Shown piece by piece: positions 1 through 32,927 of a stretch of DNA of 64,000 nt. How positions within the stretch are numbered: the first letter of the stretch is position 1; each line of letters starts with the position of its first letter. The position numbers and the translations under genes are program-made. The notes beneath the pieces are model-generated. The model saw only the letters and a list, made by a program, of their open reading frames with translations. It was not told the origin of the DNA and made no database searches. Source of the stretch: Amoebidium appalachense (taxonomy: Eukaryota > Ichthyosporea); assembly GCA_963693365.1 (NCBI GenBank), contig CAVNZM010000011.1, positions 8,618,001-8,682,000 of the forward strand. The letters run 5' to 3'.

Positions 1-888
<888 letters not shown>

Positions 889-1640
889 CCACCCCCCCCC
901 CCCCCCCCCCTCTCCCCCCACACGCCGCGCCCCCCCCCCCCCTCCCCCCTCTCTCTCCCTCTCTCTATCCCTCTCTATTTATCTGTTTGTGTGTGTACAT
1001 GTGTGTACGTGTATGTGTCTGTGCTGCGTGTGTGTGTGTGTGCCTATGCGTGTTTGTATGTGCTTGCGTGTGTGTGAATGCATGTGCGCTTGGTTGTGCC
1101 TGTACGTGTACGTATGTATGCGTCGGTGCTTGTGCTAATTAGTACAACTTGTCAGAGGATGTGCGACTGTGCGTGTGAGTGTGCGTGTGCATAAGGACGT
1201 GTGTGTGTGTGTTTGCATGTATTTGCTCGAGTGGGTTTGTGTTGTTGGCGTGTGTACACGTGGTGGTGACGCTGGCGGTGTAAGCGTGGAAACTTACCAC
1301 TCTGACTCGCCGCTTGCACCCGGGGATTCTGGCTATCAGCGCGCCATCTCTTTGGAATGTCGAATAAATCACTAACATTATTATGATTGGTGAGCCAAAG
1401 ATTACACATCCATTTGATTGGGTTACAGTCCCCGCGTTTATGAACATTTTCTGCCTCGTGCCTCTCAGTTTGAGGCCACGCGTGCAACTTCGTGCGCACA
1501 CAAAGTAAAGCATTTTTCTTTTAGGTGTGAAGCGAAAAGAAACTATAGCAGGAATGCACCCTATTGAATATAAAGCCTTTCTACATCACACGTATTAGCA
1601 CCTTGTTTTGGTCACAACTGCATGCATTTTATGCTAGGAG

Positions 1641-3830
1641 ATGTGGCTCGCGCACGAAGTGGGAAAAATGGCCATCAAGATGGTGCAAGTCGTAGTTTTG
1701 GTTCTTTGTGTTTCTTTTGGTGTTTGGGTGAGTGGGGAGGGCACACCACAAAAACAAACAAGCAAGCAACTATCCCGCATAACCCCCAAATACTTCATGC
1801 CTGATGATTCGCGAACACAACTAGGGGTAGTGCTAAAAGCGTTGCACCAGCTAGGAATGCCCGAGGAAAAGGGGGTAAATCTCAACGAAAGTGTAAACAC
1901 AAACGACAAATGGGCAGTAGCAGTCGCCACAAAACCCAAATGGGACCTATTGTGGTCTTTTCGCCCTGTTCCATACGCGCAGATTGGGTTCCTCTACGAA
2001 CATCAAAAGATCAACCACATACCGGGCACGCGTGTTTTCACCACCAAGCAACGGCTGGTGAACTCCTATCGAACCCTTCGTAAACGTTATGGCCCCTCGA
2101 AATTCGATTTCCTTCCAGAACATTTCATTCTCCCCAGGCAATTACCAGAGCTTCAAGAGGCGATGAACAGCCAGAACCCAGGGAAGGGAAGACCGAACGA
2201 TCCGGATTACGGGAAAAGATGGCTAATTAAGGCAAAATCACACCGAGGGGTGAAGTTCATTTCGAGCCCAAACCAACTGACAGAACTCTTGGGAGAGACC
2301 GAGAAGCTCCTAGAACAGCAACAAAGGCGGCGGCAGGGGGCGGGAGTTGCGGTGGAGAAGGAGGGGGCGGAGGATGAGAAAGGGGTGGTGGCATTGGCGG
2401 CGCGACTAATCGAGCCGTTGCTCGCGAGGGGGCACAAATTCGACGTGGGTTTCTATGTGATGGTGGCAGGCGTAGACCCCCTGCGAATTTTCGTATATGA
2501 CAACGTGCTGTTGAGAGCGTGTAAATTGCCCTACCCGACACCTATAACGTCGAAATCCCCCGTGGAAAGTTACGTGGTTGATGAGTATAAACCCCCCTGG
2601 GACATCCCGGAATTCGGAAAGTTTTACCCAGAGATGGGGAAACTGGGAAAGGCGGAGGGGAGCGACCATAAACGAGCGCTAGTAGATTTCATGGACAGCA
2701 AGGGTTTGAGCGGGGAGGGGTTTATATCGCAAGCGCACAGTGCAATCGTGAAATTACTAACGGGGGGTCGCTATACGCTACGAGAGGGAATCAAGAAAAT
2801 GAACAAGCAGTTGGGTCTTTCGTTGGAGGATAACCCACGTACCGCGCCGCCCAATGAAAACGAAGAGACTCCCCCTGGTTCCTTCCATTCTCGAAATTTC
2901 TTCGAGCTTTTTCGGTTCGATTTTGCCGTTGACGACACGGGGAAGGCGTGGCTTCTGGAGGTAAACCTATCCCCCAATTTGCAGCCGAAATTTTTCAACA
3001 CGGGGTCCGACGCGGAAATGAAGCATTTGGTCGCACGTGACGTTATCCATTTGGTTGGGCCGGTGGGGGGGGCCGGGGCGGCGCAATCGGAACACATTCC
3101 ACATCGGTTGTACTACAACGAAACGGGCAAACTTCGGCCCTACTGGGTGAAATTCTGTGCGGAAAAGTGCGAAATCATGCAAAATACCGACAATCCGCAC
3201 TGCTGGCCCTGCCCCGGGTGGTTCCTGGCCGATGAATCGACGGCACTTTCACAGTTTGTCGGCGAATATACGCGCCGTGGAAATTTTACACTGCTCTACC
3301 CGCCTCTGAGGAGGGTAGAAGAAACGCACCCGTCTCGCGGCGTCGCAGCTACGGAGACGCGGAGGGATAAGGCACTTAGGAGGTATTTGGATGGGGCTCT
3401 ATGGGCGAAAAATGTTTGGAAATTTCGCGGGAAGGCGGATGGAGCCCCCGACACGGAACCGGTTGTGTGCTCGCAGAAGGCACATTGTGGGTATAGGGGG
3501 GACTGTAGTGCGGGAAAATGTTGGTGCGATGAAAAATGGGGGGGTCCCACATGTCACATAAGGAAATATCTGGAAAATGAAAAACCAGCGGTGGCTCCTA
3601 AAGTTGTGACGCCTGCCCCCGCCCCTTTGAGTGCGCACAGTGATTTGGAGGAGTTGTCTGGGGGGAAAGTGAGCGAGACGCACGTGTATAGCGGGATTAG
3701 GGCTGGTGGTGTGAATTTGGGGGGGTTTAAGCTATTTTTCTTGCTTGTGTTGGCTGCTTTTCTGGTGGTGAGGGGGAGGAAAGGGGCGGCGGGGATTGTT
3801 CGAATGGTGACTAGGCGAAAGAATGTTTAA
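1641..3830 (+). CDS. secreted/lumenal TTL-domain protein with EGF-like module and C-terminal membrane anchor
   Basis: Single-exon frame of 729 codons. Seen: a hydrophobic signal peptide (about 14-31); a tubulin-tyrosine-ligase (ATP-grasp) domain from about 190 to 470 with WLIKAKSHRG (194-203, ATP-binding Lys), FDVGFYVMV (268-276) and WLLEVNLSPNLQ (437-448, Glu and Asn that bind metal and ATP in the family); an insert of charged low complexity (228-247); a six-Cys EGF-like module at 610-638; a membrane segment at about 697-710; and a short basic tail. Known: TTL enzymes ligate amino acids to proteins and are usually cytosolic. Inferred: this one acts in the secretory lumen or at the cell surface, because the signal peptide, EGF Cys and anchor put the catalytic domain outside. 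The Met at 1668 (residue 10) gives a more normal signal peptide than 1641 and may be the true start. It is unusual here in having no introns and no microsatellites. Confidence 0.88.
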   Translation: MWLAHEVGKMAIKMVQVVVLVLCVSFGVWVSGEGTPQKQTSKQLSRITPKYFMPDDSRTQLGVVLKALHQLGMPEEKGVNLNESVNTNDKWAVAVATKPKWDLLWSFRPVPYAQIGFLYEHQKINHIPGTRVFTTKQRLVNSYRTLRKRYGPSKFDFLPEHFILPRQLPELQEAMNSQNPGKGRPNDPDYGKRWLIKAKSHRGVKFISSPNQLTELLGETEKLLEQQQRRRQGAGVAVEKEGAEDEKGVVALAARLIEPLLARGHKFDVGFYVMVAGVDPLRIFVYDNVLLRACKLPYPTPITSKSPVESYVVDEYKPPWDIPEFGKFYPEMGKLGKAEGSDHKRALVDFMDSKGLSGEGFISQAHSAIVKLLTGGRYTLREGIKKMNKQLGLSLEDNPRTAPPNENEETPPGSFHSRNFFELFRFDFAVDDTGKAWLLEVNLSPNLQPKFFNTGSDAEMKHLVARDVIHLVGPVGGAGAAQSEHIPHRLYYNETGKLRPYWVKFCAEKCEIMQNTDNPHCWPCPGWFLADESTALSQFVGEYTRRGNFTLLYPPLRRVEETHPSRGVAATETRRDKALRRYLDGALWAKNVWKFRGKADGAPDTEPVVCSQKAHCGYRGDCSAGKCWCDEKWGGPTCHIRKYLENEKPAVAPKVVTPAPAPLSAHSDLEELSGGKVSETHVYSGIRAGGVNLGGFKLFFLLVLAAFLVVRGRKGAAGIVRMVTRRKNV

Positions 3831-4742
<912 letters not shown>

Positions 4743-4977
4743 AAGCAACCCTGCTCGTCTCTGATCAAGACGGGTGACCTACTCATGTTCAAGTGAAACA
4801 GTATCTGAGTTGGGTTTCGTTAACGAGGGGAATAGGTCGAAACTCGGGTACTGTGGATGACGTGGGCCCCCCCTGAGGATGGGCTCTGCTTATTATGCAT
4901 ACTCTTTATGTATGGCTTGCATTCTGCATCGTGTTATCCGTTTGTTCTTGTGTACTTCGTACTTTTTGACGCATTCA

Positions 4978-4979
<2 letters not shown>
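4743..4979 (+). mobile_element. dispersed repeat family A, longest plus-strand copy, with poly-C at its 3' end
   Basis: Begins near CCTGCTCGTCTCTGATCAAG, carries GGTCGAAACTCGGG and TGAGGATGGGCTCTGC in the middle, and ends GCATTCAAA followed directly by a C run (4980-5009). Bases 4808-4979 are identical to 23439-23610. Other copies have different 5' ends and the same 3' end, which is the pattern of a retroposed element. No open frame is conserved, so it would be non-autonomous. GGTCGAAACTC is weakly like a Pol III B box. A MITE or a simple interspersed duplication is the alternative. Confidence 0.75.
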
Positions 4980-5012
<33 letters not shown>

Positions 5013-5387
5013 CTCCTTCCCAGCAGCCATCATCACACATACACTACACAGTGATCATCTTTGTGTGGTACTCTAGATCTGAAACGTATTCTACGATCTC
5101 CTTCCCCCTCCCGCACACAAACACACACACACGTACACATTCACCACATTCACGTGCGCACAAACACACACACAAAAATACATACACACACGCGCGGACA
5201 CACCCATAACCCCCCCCCCCCCCCCCCCCCCCTCCCCCCTCCCCCTCCCTCCAAATTCATTTGCTAGCCATACGGAACCCATTATTACCCTGGCACTGTT
5301 TAAGGGTCTCCCATCTTCCTGCTGTCGTGTTGTGCACATGTCTTCTCCCCCCCCCACCTCCAACAACCTCATCCCTCTCCCCCCCTG

Positions 5388-5671
5388 CACCCTGCTCGTC
5401 TTTGGCCGAGACGGGTGGACTCACCTATTGCTGTTGAAACAAAGATGGGTTGGGAACCACGCGCGAGAGGTTAAAGAGCCTAAACCCATGCTTTTGTGGA
5501 GGCATAGGAAGTTTATTAGGAACCCCCCTGATGATGGGCTCTGTTCAAGTGTCTTCTGCCTGCACGCTTAAATTGTTTGATTTTGGATTTCCCACTTTTG
5601 TGACGCTTTGTTGTTGCTCTTTGTTGTCTCCTCCATATTTCCAACCCTCTAACGCATACATCACCCCCCCC
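5388..5671 (+). mobile_element. dispersed repeat family B, full copy, with poly-C at its 3' end
   Basis: Starts with the same kind of head as family A (CTGCTCGTCTTTGGCCGAG), shares the core GATGGGCTCTG, but then has its own body (CACGCTTAAATTG, TTGTGACG, CCATATTTCCAACCCTCT) and ends ACGCATACATC plus poly-C. Related copies: 11536-11720 on minus, 57316-57462, and a partial one at 37676-37752. Confidence 0.7.
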
Positions 5672-5702
5672 CCCCCACCTCCCCCCTCCTCCCTTTCCCC
5701 AC

Positions 5703-15357
<9,655 letters not shown>

Positions 15358-15553
15358 CTGTGACGGAATGAAAAGAGTAAAGAGAAGACAAAAGGCCAAG
15401 AATGGAGGCGTTGCTCTTTGAAAGTATGGTGGTAGGAGCAACGAAAGAGGTTTTCGTCTACTTGAAGAAAGGACTGAAAAACTGAGATTTTTTCGTGTCT
15501 CTAAATGTGTATTATGTGTTTGTTGTATGCCGGAAAGAAGCAAGGGTGTCGTG

Positions 15554-15771
<218 letters not shown>

Positions 15772-15800
15772 GGGGAGGGGGGGGGGGGGGGGGGGGGGGG

Positions 15801-16895
15801 CTTAAGTGGGCAAGCGACAAGGATGAAAGCGTTTGAACGCGATTTACGCACTTTTAATCACATTGTCCGGTTACAGCTCAATAAAAACTGGAGGAAAGGA
15901 AGAGAGAGGAGAGATGGTTTACACCGACCTTTGGAGCATCACTCCCGCTCATTGGTAGCCCAGAGATCGCGGGTATGGTCCCCATTATGAAAAACAACCA
16001 GTGTAGAAACCATTCTTTCCACTCTGAATTGCCCATGTTGGTGATGTTGCTGAGATGGAATACAAGGCTTCTCATATAATGAATGAGCCTGGATGGTCAC
16101 GGTGGTTCTTGTTTCGGTAGACTGAGTGACGAAGGCCAAGCGGAATCAGAAATTTCGATATTTTTCGCGCGCTTTTTGAGCGTTTGCGTAAACATTGATG
16201 CATTGTAAGCCAATGGATAACTACTTAAAATAGCCATATATAGATAGAATAAAGAGCCCACAAGCAAAGATCGTTCAACAAAACTTGATTGACGCGGTGA
16301 CGGCAACAGAAAGAACACAGTACAGTTCACTTCCTTCATTTTTTTTTTTTGTGTCTGTTCAAACTTTTGCTAAGAGCAAAAGAGGGAACTTGTTAGTTGC
16401 ATACACGTCAGAGGAAAAAAACCTAAGGGAAGTTATATAGCTCACATAACGTTGAGTTATATAGTGTAGTGTTATATAGAAGCTATAAAGAAGTTGGTCT
16501 AGTGCTACTTTTGGGGGGGTACAATTTGTCTTTTCAACGGCCGTTACAACCGTTCATCTTCATCAGCCGCAGCCCGCAACGCTTCAAAGTTCCAGCCTTT
16601 CCGAACAGCCCACGATATTCCAGCCAGCCGTCTCGTGGGAGTAACGGTAGAATGGTGCGTTCTGTGTTTACTGGATGGTGAAAAAAGAGTGAAAATTGCC
16701 GTCCTGTAGTTGGGTTGGATGCAGGGAAGGAAGATCAGGCATGGTGGGTGGGTGGGTGGGTGTGGATGGGTTGAAGACGGGGGGAGGAAGGGGAGGGGGT
16801 GGGGGGGAGGGGGGAAGGTTGAAGGTGGTGGTTGGGCTTGTGGTGAGGGAGTGTTTGGAAGTCTGGGTGTAAAGTTTTCAATTGACATCCATTTG
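15801..16895. promoter_or_regulatory. divergent intergenic region between phosphodiesterase and WDFY genes
   Basis: This is the only non-repetitive gap between two divergently transcribed genes, so it probably holds both promoters and the missing 5' exon of the phosphodiesterase gene. I see no TATA box that I would defend. Minus-strand open stretches at 16097-16339 and 15939-16139 are candidates for that exon but lack a phase-matched donor. Confidence 0.35.
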
Positions 16896-27625
<10,730 letters not shown>

Positions 27626-28737
27626 GCCGCCAAACTTCGGGTCAACCTTTGGCGGTGTGGGGTGGGGGGGGGGGGGGGGGGGGGAGGGGGACATGAGTGT
27701 GGTGTGTGTGCATGGGTCGTACTGCGTCTGTGCGTGGGGGAACACCCCCCCCCCCTCCCCCCTCCCCCCTTTTTGCCCCTGCCTGCCTGCGTCACCTCAA
27801 CTCCTTAAATATATTGGAATATGCTTCACATGCGCCTCTGGACATATAGAAACGTGTACCATTGATACTAATAACATTAACAACAAAATGCAAAACACGT
27901 CGCCCGTACAAGCGTGCAGGCCTGTTTACACTCGTTTACATCACAGATCTTTGCTGCAAGTCACACACGTCATACACGCCCAAGTTGCGCACGATACATA
28001 CACGTTTATAGCAAAAGCACACACTTAGCACATGTCCGCATCTGATGACACCATGTCTTGTTTGGTGTATCTGTGACAGTAGGGGGTTATAGTCACTGCT
28101 CCCGGATTTTTTTTGTTTGTTTGTTTGTTTGCTCCCGGATTTTTTTTTTTTGTTTGTTTGTTTGTTTGTTTGTTTGTTTGTTTTTGGTGGTTTGTTGGAT
28201 CTCAATGGTTGGATTGTTGAGGTTGCAGTGGCTTCAATGAAAGGCTGTGGTGGCTTCACTTCATTGAGGTTTAGAGTGTATAATATTATATTAGTCACAA
28301 ACGTAACTGATGATGTGTGAAATGGTTACATATGTTGTCATGGAGGCATGGTTGCTGTCAAATGTCAATAAAGTTTTGGTTGTGTCTGCCATGGTGTGCC
28401 TGCATACATTTGCCCTTACATGGGAAATCTTGATTACGATGCTCACCAAGTACTCAAACGTACGTATGTTTTTGGATTCATACCGGCACATAAGTTGCAC
28501 TTGGCTCCACCGGACCGACAATGAACGTCTATTCGGTATTAAAGTGGCTAATTGGCTGAAGGGCTCTTTGGGAAGGGTGCTGCACAATGTGGCAAAAAAT
28601 AACGATATACGTGTTACAATCGACCTAAATTATGTCGACGAGCGGATGTTGTGTTATAGATCAAGTTGGTTATGTCAATTCTTCCCCCGTAGCTACGATC
28701 GACGTCCCCCCCCCCCCCCCCCCCCCTCCCCCCCTCC
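27626..28737. other. region 3' of WDFY, no assured gene
   Basis: G run 27664-27684, (GTTT)n at 28110-28182, and an open frame of 143 codons on plus (28310-28741) that I do not recognise. AATAAA occurs at 28367-28372 but is far from the stop. Confidence 0.5.
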
Positions 28738-29190
28738 CTGAGGATGGGCTCTGCTTATGACGCATACTGTGCGCATGGCTATGTTGCATACTTGAATGTT
28801 TGCCTTTGCATGTGTCCTTTGTGTATGCGTACTTCGTACCGTGCTCCGCATTCAAACCCCCCCCCCCCCCCCCCTTTCCCCCTCCAAAAGAAAAAAAGAA
28901 AAAAAGACAATACTACACGGACACACACAGACACGTGTACACACACACACACAGAGAGAGAGAGAGAGGGAGAGAGAAAGAGCCATGCTGTGCGCATGGC
29001 TATGTTGCATACTTGAATGTTTGCCTTTGCATGTGTCCTTTGTGTATGCGTACTTCGTACCATGTTCCGCATTCAAACCCCCCCCCCCCCCCCCTTTCCC
29101 CCTCCAAAAGAAAAAAAGAAAAAAAGACAATACTACACGGACACACACAGACACGTGTACACACACACACACAGAGAGAGAGAGAGAGCG
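28738..29190 (+). repeat. tandem duplication carrying two family A copies
   Basis: Family A copies end at 28856 and 29079, each followed by poly-C, CCCTCCAAAAGAAAAAAAG, a CACACGG/CACACAG stretch and (GA)n. The roughly 210-bp unit at about 28780-28978 is almost identical to 28998-29188, so the repeat plus its downstream flank was duplicated together. Confidence 0.85.
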
Positions 29191-29797
29191 TAGCACGGGA
29201 GAGAGAAAGAGAGAGAGAGAGAGATGCGGGGGGGGGGGGGGGGGGGGGGGAGATCTAGAGAGAGAGAAAAGAGAGGGACAGAGAGAGGGGGAGTGAGAGC
29301 AGTGAGAGGGAGAGGGAGAGAGGGAGACCCCGAGATCAAAAGCCCCGCTTCAAGTGCAGGGCAGAACCGGGTGCCGGTGTGCCCTTCCGCAGGAGTGTTG
29401 TGAACACGGTCGGACCCGGACTACTGATGAAGAACATGTACAGGCGTCAAAAAGACCTAAAGCAAAGGGAAAACAAAGCACCGTATTCACATGTACATGC
29501 AGAAACTGGAAGTGTGTGCACGTGGACGCTGGTGTTCTGCCTCTACATGTGCAGAAGCCCTCCGGCATAATTGGATCCTCACCAACAAGTGGCACTATAG
29601 CGGCCATGTCCGTTTCTTTTTGGGCCTTTAAATTGGATACCGTGGCACCGTATCCATATATATGGTCCGGGGATGTACATGTTCGTATTGTGCGGGACTG
29701 GCAGAAAAATCCCCCCCCCCCCCTCCCCCCCTCACCCCCCTTCCCCCCCCCTCCCCCCACCCACACACACCACCACCTGCACCACCACGACCACACA

Positions 29798-29858
<61 letters not shown>

Positions 29859-30034
29859 CGCAGTTGTCCCCGATGATAAATAAACGGCAAGAACATGTAC
29901 TTCGACCTCGAGTCTTTCTTTATTAATATTTATTTTTTTCCCCTTTTCTTTTTCTTTTTTTCTTTCTTTTTTTCTTTTTTGGTGGTGGTGGTGGTGGGGT
30001 GGGGGTGGGTGGGTGGGTGGGTGGGTGGGTGGGT

Positions 30035-30072
<38 letters not shown>

Positions 30073-30132
30073 GGGGGGGGGGGGGGATGGGGTGCCTCAA
30101 TACGTATACAGTACGGAACCTGCGATCTCTCT

Positions 30133-30172
<40 letters not shown>

Positions 30173-31017
30173 AAGTTAGTTTACTAACGCATTCACACAA
30201 CATCAACCTGGCACGATACCAATCCGCTCGATTCTGTGTGGCAGAGAACCCGAAGCTAGGACTCCGAGGTGGTTTCACATGCATGCGACCGGCTCGTTTT
30301 TAACTCTTAGGGCTTAACAACTCCCCCTCACCAACTCCCTCCCCCCTCCCCCTCCCACCCCCCCCCCCCCCCCCTCCCCCAGCCCCCCTCCCCCCTCCCC
30401 CCTCCCCCTCTCCCCCCTCCAAGGCTTCCCTCCCCACTCCCTCTATTCCCTCTCCTCTCCCCCCCTTGCAGCGGCCCATGTCCAAAAACCGCCACCTTTA
30501 TCAGCACAAGCTATTACAACAAGAACAACAACCAAAACCAGTAATAAAGGGGGGGGGGGGGGGGGGAGGCATGTATGCCGTTAAGAAAATATAGAAATCT
30601 TGAGAGTCGAGAAAAGGGCAGAAAGGGGAGGGATTAAGTCTTAGAAGAAAGATTGTTGCCAAAAAAAAAAAAGAGGACAATAACAACGACAACAAAAAAA
30701 AGTGACTCGCGTATTTTAAAATCAACGGTTTGCTGTAGGTTTTGCAACGCCTGCTGCAGTGGTTTATCATTCGGAAGATGATCCTCAGCACGGAGTAGTA
30801 ATCAATTTTTCTTCCAATTTGAAATTGGGCACAGTGTACCTGACATTGACAAGCTGATCTATTTTTATTTTTTCCCAAGCACAATCATGCGACGGTATTC
30901 ACGGTAACCAACTCATTAGAATGTCTTGTTATGAGTGAAAACATCATGAATACACGAGCACACCAACTGCAAGCATAAAATAATCATTTGAAAAGTTTGC
31001 ATCCCTATACATGTTAG
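29191..31017. other. intergenic region with simple repeats
   Basis: (GA)n and G run at 29200-29340, unique sequence 29340-29710, C-rich plus (CA)n 29711-29858, T-rich then G-rich block 29925-30086, T run 30135-30167, C-rich 30320-30470. No gene that I can support. Confidence 0.55.
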
Positions 31018-31021
31018 TTAG

Positions 31022-31711
31022 TGATAAGTCGACCGTGAGCCACTTTAGTAGCTCGAATGGGTCAAAATAGCCACTAAAGTGGCTCGTACCGGACGACCAC
31101 CACTGCAGCTTAGTGGTCGAGAGTCGCCCGCGCTTTCTTGGTATGCCCAGTTAGCTGCTGAAGTTTCCTGCCTTTTTTGTCTCTGGACCAAGGTGATTGG
31201 TGTAATAAAAAAGGACGCCAGCGCTTGCCAACCAACTTGGGGTATCGTGTTTTTTTCGCATTCCTCTGCAGTCGACAGATCGATTTCAGCCCAGATTTCT
31301 GCCGGAAGCGGGTGACACCCCTTGAGAATGCTACATAGTGAACTCGATGAAAAGTCAACATAAAGCCTTCAAATTTTGCCTCTAGCATGCTAGCACATTA
31401 ATCTTTGCTTTCTGCTACTTTTTAAAGGGTTCCGCGCACCTTGAAGTACCTATATTTCGATGAAAAAACAAAAATTCGTCCAGAAAATCGAATTGTTCGC
31501 TTGCAACCCCAAGTTCGCAGCGCAATATGAAGCAGACATTATTAGAGGCAAAACTTCGTGTTCTTGGTGTCTGCGTGACCGTTAGGTTGTCAACAACGTC
31601 GGTGTGTAGTTTGTTTTGTGAGTTTTGTATGTTTACTACCACTTGTAGGGATCGCGCACAACTAGGTCATTCGAGCCACAAAAGTGGCTCAGATCTCCGG
31701 TCGGCTTATCA
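31022..31711. mobile_element. 690-bp terminal-inverted-repeat element with TTAG target duplication
   Basis: The left end TGATAAGTCGACCG plus TGAGCCACTTTAGTAGCTCG and the reverse complement of the right end (TGATAAGCCGACCG, a 6-bp insert, TGAGCCACTTTTGTGGCTCG) match over about 45 bp. TTAG flanks both sides (31018-31021 and 31712-31715). Inner hairpins GAGCCACTTTAG/CTAAAGTGGCTC and CGACCAC/GTGGTCG are present. No transposase frame, so probably a MITE. Confidence 0.82.
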
Positions 31712-31749
31712 TTAGTGTGTGTGGCACGTGGGTGTGTCACGCTTGTGTG

Positions 31750-31763
31750 TACATGTGTGTGTG

Positions 31764-31853
<90 letters not shown>

Positions 31854-31870
31854 CGTGTGTGTGTGCGTCA
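31750..31870. repeat. (GT)n tract
   Basis: GT with CG-alternating interruption, immediately 3' of the TIR element. Confidence 0.93.
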
Positions 31871-32116
31871 CGGTGTGTGTGTGAGTGCGTGCGCGTGTTT
31901 GCCAGTGCATGTGATACTATGTACTCAGGTGCCATATGCTACAAACTCCTAGTAGTAGTAGACTGAACCCAGCCTTTCGTCAATCGCGTGGCATAATTTT
32001 TTCCATTCGCTGTATGGGTGAGAATTGTGACGAAATAACGTGCTTTAAGAGCACTTGGCAGGCAAAAACCACGAGTTCTGGGATTCGGGTTTTATTCGTA
32101 ATTATGCCCGAGTGCG

Positions 32117-32570
<454 letters not shown>

Positions 32571-32821
32571 AAGAGAGAGGGAGAAAAGGATTTAAATAAA
32601 TTTAAGCCTCGGGGAAAAATAATTCTGAAGGGAGTGTGGAAACGCCGGGATGAGTGAGAGGCTGCTCAATTGATGCTTACAAACAAAGGCGATGGTGAGA
32701 AGGGAAGATATTATTTTTTCAAGGAAGATCGCTACGGACTTTCTATAGCTTTCCTTTCTGAAGACTCTATTACTATAGATGTCGTCATGCTATTTGTTAT
32801 GGACACCCATGGGACATGTAC

Positions 32822-32927
32822 GTATACACGTGCACGTGATTATACAGCGAGTGTACACATGCACGTGATTATACAGCGAGTGTACACGTGCACGTGATTA
32901 TACAGCGAGTGTACACGTGCACGTGGA
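32822..32927. repeat. minisatellite of about 28 bp, four units
   Basis: Unit of the type ACACGTGCACGTGATTATAC plus AGCGAGTGT. The palindrome ACACGTGCACGTG recurs in each. Confidence 0.88.

Noticed and set aside
15930-15990. tRNA-like B-box (CGCGGGTATGGTCCCC)
   Set aside because: No cloverleaf or A box could be built around it.
15878-16339. Open stretches that could be the first phosphodiesterase exon
   Set aside because: Hydrophobic segments exist, but none has a donor in the phase required by the exon at 15357.
28310-28741. 143-codon plus-strand frame
   Set aside because: No family, no splice support, and the reverse strand is equally open; likely chance in AT-balanced sequence.
29354-29926. 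190-codon plus-strand frame with many Cys
   Set aside because: The tail is (CA)n and poly-C; the front has no recognisable fold and the opposite strand is open as well.
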